Below, piece after piece: positions 20,501 to 26,782 of a stretch of 52,043 bases of DNA; the first letter of the stretch is position 1, and each line of letters opens with the position of its first letter. Source of the stretch: Bacteroidota bacterium (GTDB lineage Bacteria; Bacteroidota; Bacteroidia; B-17B0; Aurantibacillaceae); contig JAOQAF010000151.1 in assembly GCA_025963735.1 (NCBI GenBank), positions 1 to 52,043 of the forward strand, written 5' to 3'. The notes beneath the pieces are model-generated. The model ran no database searches and had not been told where the DNA came from. It saw only the letters and a list, made by a program, of their open reading frames with translations. A program made the translations under genes and the position numbers.

Positions 20501-20721
20501 ATGTAAGATTTAACGGAGTCAACATAACTCTTTTCTTTAGAGGCATTGCCTTTCGAAAAATCTTTAGCCGCAGCATGTACTCTTGCTGAGTTACTGAAAT
20601 TTTCGGCATAAGCAGCCGCATCACTCTCTACACCACGGGTTACCCAGGTAAACGATAAATAAAAAATACAGGCCAGTGTGAGGAGGATGGCAAATATTTT
20701 AATAGCACCTTTGTTTTGCAT
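17545..20721 (-). CDS. secDF: Fused protein translocase subunit SecDF
   Basis: Inner-membrane proton-driven motor that assists SecYEG export. The 1058-aa protein is the SecD-SecF fusion normal in Bacteroidota. The order is: TM1 (about 8-27); a large periplasmic P1 domain with LGLDLRGGMNVTLEV (107-121) and RSRIDRFGVTQPNIQ; five further SecD helices with the hallmark AVDANILIFERVREEL; then SecF with LNLGVDFKGGRTYQV and GYTMTETVVVFDRIREKL. An Ala/Ser/Thr/Asp-rich insert of about 60 residues (296-356) sits inside the periplasmic P1 region and carries four D-S/T-x sequons (D302, D331, D336, D351). It is transcribed alone, from a promoter at 20756-20787 to a terminator at 17494-17524. Confidence 0.97.
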   Translation of the reverse strand: MQNKGAIKIFAILLTLACIFYLSFTWVTRGVESDAAAYAENFSNSARVHAAAKDFSKGNASKEKSYVDSVKSYIKDRYCDSMKKVPVYDIGIAEYTYEECKKNEINLGLDLRGGMNVTLEVSVMDIIKNLSNNNPDPTFNTALTETQKNLGVKNNDDYITAFDKTYRRVSNNNGRLAPLFQSIENKGKISYNSSNEEVIKFIRERVNEAITNAEKTFRSRIDRFGVTQPNIQKLEASGRILVELPGVKDKARVRELLQGTANLEFWETYENGEIAQLMDKANYAIRKELFPESINPAKAATDTTAKATASASPNGSVVSNTSVTPGNSATDSIKGDSATKTAATSSVNPQDTAMKNFQKRYPLYSMYSPLKPNIVFDEKGQPKQYGEGPVLGRAYTKADTAKVNQYLKIAKSKNIFPSKLKFMWSAKETEQKQEGKVVGTYFELFLIKQTDSKGKAALSGDIITEARKDYNQQSGGVPLISMTMNSEAAQKWKTITGANKGKCVAVVMDNMVYSAPRVNSEISGGQSQITGNFSDAEADGLAAILSAGKLPAPAHIVEESVVGATLGQEAIDSGLMSFVIALLVILVFMAAYYNKAGLVANIALVANMFFIMGVLTSMGAVLTLPGIAGIVLTIGLAVDANILIFERVREELATGKSTSQAIKEGFKHAMSSIIDSNVTLLLLGIILYVFGSGPVQGFATTLCVGILASLFSAILITRVIFEWMLERKMNIPFDNNATRNAFKNISFDFVGKRKIYYAISTVIILVGVVFFFKNHGLNLGVDFKGGRTYQVRFDKDVNTEDVKKALGKEFGEAPVVKTIGAGSSQVKITTTYRVSDNAVNVDQEVEEALTKGIRTLNAGGEIVQQQKVGPTIATDVVYGAYGAILFSCLMMFIYIVVRFRKWQYGLGSVVALFHDVLIVLSFYTIFDGVLPFSLEIGQDFIAAILTVMGYTMTETVVVFDRIREKLAESGKGDVHGEERNKLINYALNSTLSRTILTSLTVFFVLLVIFIFGGESIQGFIFALLIGRVIGTYSSLCISTPIVVDFDKKEKAEPVMVRR

Positions 20722-20755
20722 AATCTTAGAATTTCGTAAATTTTTATTAAGGGTG

Positions 20756-20787
20756 CAAATATATCATTTTAGGCCATATCTGCCAAT
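20756..20787 (-). promoter_or_regulatory. Promoter of secDF (Bacteroidota type)
   Basis: On the minus strand ATTG is followed, 20 bases later, by TATATTTG, which matches the -33/-7 consensus with one substitution in the -33 box. Transcription would start about 7 bases beyond, giving a leader of roughly 28 bases before the secDF ATG. Confidence 0.5.
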
Positions 20788-21225
20788 TTTAACATTAAAA
20801 ATTGATTTTGAATGAGTTGCCCTGATTTTAGTGACTTGCTTAAATCAGTTTGAAGTTTCAGTGACTACTACTAAGAAAAGAAATTGTATTTGATAGCGAT
20901 GCGTAAGATTAGCAGTTGTTGGATTTAAAAATATACTGAAAAAGAGCGATGAGGAGGAATTTGGTAAAAGAACGATATGTGAAATTAGAAAAAGGTTTGT
21001 AAATGGGTTTGATAATGCGAGAAAAGAGACGGTTTTGAAAAATTAACCCCAAAAACAAAAACCTGAACCTTTCAATTCAGTTTCTTTTACCGGTGCAAAT
21101 GAAGGGTTATTCGCCTTGCTCATGGGGCTTTGCGATCCCACGGTTGCAAATGAAAGAAGGCTGCTGCTGCACGTTGTTTTTTTGTTTGTTTAATTGTTGC
21201 GAAGCAGCTCCGAAACTATACAAAC
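20788..21225. other. Intergenic region without a recognisable gene
   Basis: No frame here looks coding. It holds a 7-bp inverted repeat (CTGATTT at 20822-20828 with AAATCAG at 20842-20848), a repeated AGTGACT (20830-20836 and 20860-20866), a partial copy of the tRNA-Leu 3' end at 21087-21106, and a long inverted repeat at 21177-21232. A frame opening near 21093 runs through the antisense strand of the tRNA and is rejected. Confidence 0.6.
21087..21106 (-). repeat. Partial copy of the tRNA-Leu 3' end and its downstream flank
   Basis: These 20 bases match 21258-21277 (the last 13 bases of the tRNA gene plus 7 bases beyond it) at 17 of 20 positions, in the same orientation and about 171 bases away. 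A shorter similar piece (TTGCAAATGAAA) lies at about 21144-21155. Such partial copies can mark an old attachment-site duplication or a decayed tRNA. Confidence 0.4.
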
Positions 21226-21232
21226 AAAAAAA
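21177..21232. repeat. 13-bp perfect inverted repeat next to the tRNA terminator
   Basis: TTTTTTTGTTTGT (21177-21189) is the exact reverse complement of ACAAACAAAAAAA (21220-21232), with 30 bases between. The right arm supplies the T-tract of the tRNA-Leu terminator on the minus strand. The arms are low-complexity, so the functional meaning is doubtful. Confidence 0.5.
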
Positions 21233-21250
21233 GCAAAGCTTTCGCTTTGC
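21226..21250 (-). terminator. Rho-independent terminator of tRNA-Leu
   Basis: On the minus strand GCAAAGC-GAAA-GCTTTGC is a perfect 7-bp stem closed by a stable GAAA tetraloop and followed by seven T residues. It starts 15 bases after the tRNA 3' end. Confidence 0.9.
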
Positions 21251-21264
21251 CTTTTATTTACCTG

Positions 21265-21345
21265 TGCGGATGAAGGGACTCGAACCCCCACGCCGTGAAG
21301 CGCCAGATCCTAAGTCTGGTGCGGCTGCCATTACGCCACATCCGC
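21265..21345 (-). tRNA. tRNA-Leu (anticodon UAG)
   Basis: The gene is 81 bases long and folds as a class II tRNA. The acceptor stem is GCGGATG with CATCCGC and a discriminator A. The D arm is GCG...CGC. The anticodon stem CCAGA/TCTGG encloses the loop CTTAGGA, which gives anticodon TAG. A 13-base variable arm follows, as expected for leucine, and then the T arm with TTCGAGT, whose outer stem uses two G-U pairs. It reads CUA and, by wobble, other CUN codons. CCA is not encoded. A consensus promoter lies just upstream and a terminator just downstream, so this is an independent single-tRNA transcript. Confidence 0.96.
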
Positions 21346-21359
21346 AGCTTTTGGTTTTA

Positions 21360-21390
21360 CAAAGATACTGGTTTTTTTTTGATCGGCAAA
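21360..21390 (-). promoter_or_regulatory. Consensus Bacteroidota promoter of tRNA-Leu
   Basis: On the minus strand TTTG, 19 bases, then TATCTTTG gives an exact match to TTTG-N19-TAnnTTTG, the housekeeping sigma-factor promoter described in Bacteroidota. The expected start is about 7 bases from the mature tRNA 5' end. It is the best promoter in the window and supports the phylum assignment. Confidence 0.7.
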
Positions 21391-21478
21391 AAAATTGTCA
21401 TTATACCCAGCCGTAGTCAGTTAAAAAACTCAAAATTGGCACGAATCATTGTATTACACCCCCACCAAAGCTTTCTTT

Positions 21479-23563
21479 TTATTTCTGAATAATAATTTTA
21501 TTCCTGGAAGTCATAGTCGACGATTGCAGACTTATCAGGTAAGTTCCTGAAGGCAGGTAAGATAAATCAAGACGTTCCTTAAACTCTGGATTTACAATTA
21601 TGTTTTTATAAACACATCTGCCCATTAGATCGCGCACTTCTAACAAACAGTTTTTAACAGAGGCGGGAACAGCGAAGTATACAACTCCGTTAGTAGGGTT
21701 AGGATAAAAAGAAAGTGAATGGAGAGTTGCATGTTCATTGATTCCAACAACTTCCGGATTGCCGTTTAATTTATCCTGCGCAACATTTAAAACACTTCTT
21801 TTATTTGGATCCGCATTAAATTCCGATACAAAACCAACTATGTAAATATTGTCAGGATTGTATTTATTTACACCATTAGCCGGTAAAGGCAATGTAATCG
21901 TATAACTTGTTTGGTATGATTGTCCCTGTGTGCCTCCGGTTTGAGGAATGATTCCAGGACTACCAAAAGAGCCATCAGGTGCATTAATCAAAACACGCTG
22001 TTGCTTGTATTGCCACGCGTTTAAAACATATGAATTTTCAGCGAAAGAAAAATATCCTCTCTGATAATAAGGTGACCAGGGCACGTTGTAAAAATTACTT
22101 AACTGATTAAATCCGTTAACCGTGGTATCAGAAGCATTTCCTGAAATATTATTTTCAACCAGATAAGCGTTAAGGCGGTAATCCCCTTTCACTTCGCCGC
22201 TAAAATCACCTTTCACTGTAAAGCTTAATTGACGTGTAACAGAATTGTAAGTTTTATTAAGAATACTTACAGTTACCGGAGTGGCTTTCGCAAGTTCTAG
22301 ATTTATTTTCTTGGCGTAATAAGATCTTGTAATGGCGGCTGTTGCGAGTGAATCATAAAAAGTACGGTCTATCATAGCCGTTGAATATTGTTTCCGATAA
22401 GAAAGTATTCCCGTTGAATTAGTTTCTTTTAAAGAATCATTATCATGAATATTAACAACAATAACAGAGGAAGACTGAATTGCCTGTAGTTTTTCCTGCG
22501 CGTCCGGACTTTCAGGATCTTTTGCGCTCAGAAATTGTTCAACCAAAACTTTTTTTTGTGGTGATGATGTCATCGCAGTCACAGAGGTATACATGGTGTC
22601 GTTTGTGATATTCTGATCGGTTACATTATTTGGTAAACTTGCCCATGCTTTAATTGGATAATATCCGGGCGATGAAACAGAGTAGGGTAGTGCAAAAGTT
22701 ATTTTTGAACTTTGTCCGTACTGGAGCCCATATATAAAATTAAAAACCTGGCTAACAGGTGTTGAATTTCCGTATTGATAATTAAGGGTAATGGTGTTAA
22801 TGGCCGCCGCCGCCGCGTTAGAGAAGGTTACGGTAACACTGTGCGAAGCGTTAGTGAGAATATACTTTTCGGTTTCAACAGAAGTGAGTGCGCCATCAAG
22901 ACTTAAGGGCAAAGTTTTTACTTCAATGTCATCAATCCAGAGTTGATACATGTTGGTAGAATTATTTCTGAAGGCAAAGCGAAGTGCTTGTCCGGCGAAG
23001 GATCCGAGGTTAACAGAATGTCTTGTCCATATGCTTTTTTCTCCGCCTCCCGCAATATGTCCGTCAGCGATGGCAAACAAACGATCGCCTATAGTAAAGT
23101 CACCTGCTACAAGTGCCCCCGTTTTATTGGTAGCGTATACTTCATAACCATCTGCATAATTAGGGTCAGGACTTTTGGCAAGCCAGGTAAGAACGGTGTT
23201 GCCAGTGATGTTGGTAATAGAAGGTGTGATCACCCAGCGGTCTGCAACCAATGTAGTATCCAGCCAGCTGGTGCTAACCAGAAAGGTATCGTTTTCAATT
23301 GAGTTTGCAACCACTGCCCAGCCGATGCTTTGTAACGATGGTACATTAAACGGACTGTTTGGATTTGATAAGGAGCCAATATTGTTATTTAAACCATCAT
23401 TAATCAGGTTTAGGCCTCCCGGAACTGTTGTGTATTGTGTAACACCGGCAACCGTGGTATAATTTTGCAAACTAAGGTTCCCGAAACTATTGCTGTATAA
23501 AATCTGCGAGCGCGTGTTCAATGAAAGAACAAGGGTAGTTGCTAATAAAATAAGTTTCTTCAT
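21479..23563 (-). CDS. T9SS type A cargo with choice-of-anchor-J-like domain
   Basis: A 694-aa secreted protein with a signal peptide (about 1-19, ending NTRSQ). Residues 20 to about 215 form a beta-sandwich with the choice-of-anchor J pattern (RWVITPSI; SFAGQALRFAFRNNSTNMYQLWIDDIEV). The middle has FN3/thioredoxin-like segments, as in Bacteroidota proteins related to Omp28 (KVLVEQFLSAKDPESPDAQEK). The last 75 residues are a type A sorting domain, from LSFYPNPTNGVVYF to SGTYLISLQSS and a basic end. It should cross the outer membrane through the type IX system and be anchored to or released from the surface. Its ATG overlaps the cupin stop by 4 bases (ATGA), so it is translated as the last gene of a three-gene operon. 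The substrate is unknown. Confidence 0.88.
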   Translation of the reverse strand: MKKLILLATTLVLSLNTRSQILYSNSFGNLSLQNYTTVAGVTQYTTVPGGLNLINDGLNNNIGSLSNPNSPFNVPSLQSIGWAVVANSIENDTFLVSTSWLDTTLVADRWVITPSITNITGNTVLTWLAKSPDPNYADGYEVYATNKTGALVAGDFTIGDRLFAIADGHIAGGGEKSIWTRHSVNLGSFAGQALRFAFRNNSTNMYQLWIDDIEVKTLPLSLDGALTSVETEKYILTNASHSVTVTFSNAAAAAINTITLNYQYGNSTPVSQVFNFIYGLQYGQSSKITFALPYSVSSPGYYPIKAWASLPNNVTDQNITNDTMYTSVTAMTSSPQKKVLVEQFLSAKDPESPDAQEKLQAIQSSSVIVVNIHDNDSLKETNSTGILSYRKQYSTAMIDRTFYDSLATAAITRSYYAKKINLELAKATPVTVSILNKTYNSVTRQLSFTVKGDFSGEVKGDYRLNAYLVENNISGNASDTTVNGFNQLSNFYNVPWSPYYQRGYFSFAENSYVLNAWQYKQQRVLINAPDGSFGSPGIIPQTGGTQGQSYQTSYTITLPLPANGVNKYNPDNIYIVGFVSEFNADPNKRSVLNVAQDKLNGNPEVVGINEHATLHSLSFYPNPTNGVVYFAVPASVKNCLLEVRDLMGRCVYKNIIVNPEFKERLDLSYLPSGTYLISLQSSTMTSRNKIIIQK

Positions 23564-23979
23564 TTTTCTTCAATCATTATTCTGTCTTTGCCATCAAAAA
23601 AAGGCGCTTGTATGCTGATTACCTTCAATGGTTTTTCACCGGTTCTTTTCACTGAGTGGATCGTATTTTTAGGAATAAAAATCACATCCCCTTTCTTTAT
23701 TGAAAATGTTTTATCTGCCAATTTCATCTGCCCTTCGCCATCATTTACAATCACGTGTTCACAATGATTTAAATGCTTATGCGCTTTCACCTCCTGTTTA
23801 ATAACAATGCAGAAACTGCTGGCAAGGCTGTCGCTGTAAAGAGGCGAATTATATAAGTTCAGCGATTTGGATTCCGTGCCAATTGTATCCACATTCATTA
23901 CCCCTCCTTTATCATTCAACGTTTGAGCAGATCCTGCTGTAAAACACAACAGAGCAATTATCGCAACAAAATAGCTCAT
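23560..23979 (-). CDS. Exported cupin-domain protein
   Basis: A 139-aa protein with an N-terminal signal peptide (about 1-19, ending AGSAQ) and a single cupin barrel. Motif 1 is KAHKHLNHCEHVIVNDGEG, which supplies His ligands. Motif 2 is GDVIFIPKNTIHSVKRTG, which supplies the last His. A metal site is therefore likely in the periplasm; the ligand or reaction is unknown. Its start codon shares one base with the stop of the upstream TMTC-like gene (TAATG), and its stop overlaps the start of the T9SS gene (ATGA). Translational coupling on both sides implies fixed stoichiometry. Candidate roles are sugar binding or isomerisation, but nothing in the sequence settles this. Confidence 0.85.
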   Translation of the reverse strand: MSYFVAIIALLCFTAGSAQTLNDKGGVMNVDTIGTESKSLNLYNSPLYSDSLASSFCIVIKQEVKAHKHLNHCEHVIVNDGEGQMKLADKTFSIKKGDVIFIPKNTIHSVKRTGEKPLKVISIQAPFFDGKDRIMIEEK

Positions 23980-26681
23980 TAATGTCGGTTAACCGGCTGA
24001 GGTATTACTTGCTGAACCGGCGCTTGCCCTATCATTTGCGGAGTAATTAACGGTAAAACGCGTTTTACTTCCTGGTAATTAGGATTTAACTGTAAAGCTC
24101 TTTCCCAACATTTTTTTGCCTGCGCGTATTTTTGCTGATTAAAATATGCTCCGCCTAAATTATACCATCCTTCAGGATTGTATGGATCAAGAATGGTACA
24201 CTTATTATATTCCTGCGCGGCCTGGCCCATCTTACCCTGATTAAAGGCAGTAGCACCGCGGTTTTTCAGGTCGTTATAATAAACAATGTAATAATTGCGA
24301 AGATATGGGTTGTTCGGATAAAGCCTTTCTGCAAGCTTCCAATAATACAATGCTTCAAAATCTTTGCGTAATTTAAAATGTGCCAAACCTAAATTCAGAT
24401 AACCGTTTACGTACCGCGGGTGAAGTTCAATGGCATGTTTCAGATATCCGATACCACGGTATAATGCGGCTTCACGTTTATCTTTAAATCCGCCGGCCTT
24501 CATTTCTTCGTCGGTTATTTTTAAGGTTCCATTATAATCATTAAAACGGCTTGAGTCCTGACCAACTACCTGAATTCCCGTAACCTCTTTAGTATCGGCA
24601 AGATCTACCCAACGGGCTCCGGCGTTACCCAGCACCAATACTGAGTTTGGCATGGTCTTAACATCTTTTAAAAAGAGCGTAACGTCATTTTTCCAGTCGT
24701 AATTTCTTTCCCATGTTTTACAACCAAACAAGAATCCAACGATTAATACTATGGCTATTAATGACACCCTTTTTAAATTAAAGGACATGGCTGAAATTCT
24801 GTCAAATCCTTTTAAAATAAGGTATGCTACAGCTATTGCGAATCCTAATGAAGAGTGAAAGATCAAACGTTCACCCATGGTTGCGCCGATATCCATTAAA
24901 ACGTTACCGATAAGCAATGCAAATAAAATATAAGTCATTAATGCAAAGCCAAGCACATGTTTTTTAATTGTATAATAAACAGCGCCAATAACAATTCCTA
25001 TATGAACAATCATTGAAAGGATAAAGTCCCAACTTGTAAAGTGTCGGTATTCAATGGTATTGTAAGAGTAATCTGAAGAAAGAGGATGCGGGAAAAACTG
25101 AAGTATCAGATATTTCAATAACACATAAGCTTTAGTAGCAAAACGCTCTTCGCCATCTGCCAGTAAATAAGGGTTATTTAAAATTTCTGTATCCGGCACT
25201 CCTGGCTTTAATTTCACAGCCACCAAACGCATTCCTAAATAGAATAACATTACAAATCCAAACCAGCTCATCAGGTTTACGAATTTACTTTCCCTGAAAG
25301 CCTTTGAAAACCCAAGACCCATAACGCCAAGGTACAGGAACGGGAAAAACCAGAACGAGCGAATTGGCTTGGCCCCCGGTTGAGCATTGATGTCAAAGTT
25401 TCTCTTTAAAAGCAACATGGCCATGGCACAGATTATAAATCCAATCGCAATGATGAGCAGGTTTTTAAATTCTTTGGTGAAAACAAATTCTTTTGCGCGT
25501 TTCATTGCAGCAGATTCGTTTACACGTTTAAGAGCCAGGTAACACAATCCTATTAAAGCTATAAAACTTATGCTTCGCTTTATTAGTTTTGAAGTATCCA
25601 TTTCATCCACTACTTTTTTATGGATGATGAAAACGATAAGGGCAACTCCAAGAACTGCACCAATGCGTAAAGCTAATTTACTGGTAAAATATTCTTTTAG
25701 ATCAATGTCATTCTCAGTAAAAGTATAAACAGCTAAAGGAACAAGAATAAGCAGCATGATGGCATATTCTTTTGATAAAAGCGCGAGAAGGAACATCACC
25801 GCTGCCCAGAACAAATCGGCCCCTCTGCGGCTTTCAAGGTATTTAAAGGAGTAGAGGAAAGTGAGTGAGACAAATATCAATGAAAAAATTTCATCACGGC
25901 TTTTTACGTTTGCAATCGCTTCGGAGTGTATAGGATGCATTGTGAAAATTAAGGCTGCAAGAAAAGCAAGATCCTGATTAGTTCTGAAAAAGTAACGCGA
26001 GAAAACCAGATAAAGAAACATGCAACCTAAGGCGAATGTCCAGATATTATTAAAGTGACGGAGCTTGGCACCGTAAACCTGGCAGTCTACTTCATTAAAT
26101 ACACCGTCAACATTCAAATCCTCATCAAACTGATTTTTAAAATCTTTATTTAAATCCCAGCACTGGTAACATTCGTTGGCCTGCACAATGTTGTCTCCGT
26201 TAACATCTACATAATCATTGTATTCGTAATTTGTTTCGGGCCTGCCGCATGGTGTGGTGTAACTCGTTTGCTCTTTATCAAGCACTCCGTTTTTATTTGA
26301 GTCTTCAGCTTTATAATAAAGTCCGGTGCGGTATGGATTAATAAACTGTTGTTCAATGGCGAAACTTACAACAGATAAAGGACGATAACGACCTCCGGCC
26401 AATTGATCGGTGGCACACATGCGGCGATAAAAACTCTCGTAAGCATCTTTGGTTAAAATGCCGGGTATTCCCCTGAAACCTTTAATAACATGGTCGTTCT
26501 GATGAATGATAATTCCATCGTCAAGTGCATATTCACCGTTAATTGAAGTGATATAAAAAGTGAAGCCCACAATACCTACAAGAATCATTGCCATCTTGTG
26601 CGTTAAAAATGTGAAGTACTTAAACTTGTGAGTCAGCTCCGGAAATGTTGGCTGCTTTAGTGATTTTGAGGGTTGTGCCAT
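23979..26681 (-). CDS. TMTC-like polytopic glycosyltransferase with TPR tail and an EF-hand-like insert
   Basis: A 900-aa inner-membrane protein. TM1 (about 31-49) is followed by YALDDGIIIH, whose D54/D55 fit the catalytic acidic pair of GT-C glycosyltransferases, and by RYRPLSVVSFAIE, a TMTC/DUF1736 hallmark. About ten more helices follow, including TMHPIHSEAIANVKSRDEI, the second hallmark. The C-terminal 150 residues are TPRs (NGYLNLGLAHFKLR; GWYNLGGAYFNQQK). By analogy with eukaryotic TMTCs it may transfer mannose or another lipid-linked sugar to exported proteins. Between the two hallmarks, residues 112-205 are an insert with four EF-hand-like loops, starting at D127, D159, D176 and D188, and four cysteines (145, 171, 174, 200). 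It heads an operon with the cupin and T9SS genes, with a promoter upstream. Transferase activity is inferred. Confidence 0.8.
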   Translation of the reverse strand: MAQPSKSLKQPTFPELTHKFKYFTFLTHKMAMILVGIVGFTFYITSINGEYALDDGIIIHQNDHVIKGFRGIPGILTKDAYESFYRRMCATDQLAGGRYRPLSVVSFAIEQQFINPYRTGLYYKAEDSNKNGVLDKEQTSYTTPCGRPETNYEYNDYVDVNGDNIVQANECYQCWDLNKDFKNQFDEDLNVDGVFNEVDCQVYGAKLRHFNNIWTFALGCMFLYLVFSRYFFRTNQDLAFLAALIFTMHPIHSEAIANVKSRDEIFSLIFVSLTFLYSFKYLESRRGADLFWAAVMFLLALLSKEYAIMLLILVPLAVYTFTENDIDLKEYFTSKLALRIGAVLGVALIVFIIHKKVVDEMDTSKLIKRSISFIALIGLCYLALKRVNESAAMKRAKEFVFTKEFKNLLIIAIGFIICAMAMLLLKRNFDINAQPGAKPIRSFWFFPFLYLGVMGLGFSKAFRESKFVNLMSWFGFVMLFYLGMRLVAVKLKPGVPDTEILNNPYLLADGEERFATKAYVLLKYLILQFFPHPLSSDYSYNTIEYRHFTSWDFILSMIVHIGIVIGAVYYTIKKHVLGFALMTYILFALLIGNVLMDIGATMGERLIFHSSLGFAIAVAYLILKGFDRISAMSFNLKRVSLIAIVLIVGFLFGCKTWERNYDWKNDVTLFLKDVKTMPNSVLVLGNAGARWVDLADTKEVTGIQVVGQDSSRFNDYNGTLKITDEEMKAGGFKDKREAALYRGIGYLKHAIELHPRYVNGYLNLGLAHFKLRKDFEALYYWKLAERLYPNNPYLRNYYIVYYNDLKNRGATAFNQGKMGQAAQEYNKCTILDPYNPEGWYNLGGAYFNQQKYAQAKKCWERALQLNPNYQEVKRVLPLITPQMIGQAPVQQVIPQPVNRH

Positions 26682-26703
26682 AAATTATAATATCTGCAAA
26701 ATA

Positions 26704-26733
26704 CAAATATAACCTCAATATGAACATCACAAA
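26704..26733 (-). promoter_or_regulatory. Promoter of the TMTC-cupin-T9SS operon
   Basis: On the minus strand TTTG, 18 bases, then TATATTTG matches the Bacteroidota consensus with spacing one short of the ideal. The leader before the TMTC-like ATG would be about 16 bases. It lies in the divergent 101-base gap shared with the histidine kinase gene. Confidence 0.55.
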
Positions 26734-26782
26734 ACATAAATTTTAGCATTTTTCACATTATTTTTCTTAATTTGCTTCATTC

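Noticed and set aside
20822-20848. CTGATTT/AAATCAG hairpin upstream of secDF
   Set aside because: A 7-bp AT-rich stem with a 13-base loop and no T-tract; it lies outside the promoter and has no clear role.
21093-21416. Plus-strand 107-codon frame covering the tRNA region
   Set aside because: It reads through the antisense strand of the tRNA-Leu gene (the GLEPPRREAPDPKS-type peptide is a well-known artefact of such frames) and its first part has no protein-like features.
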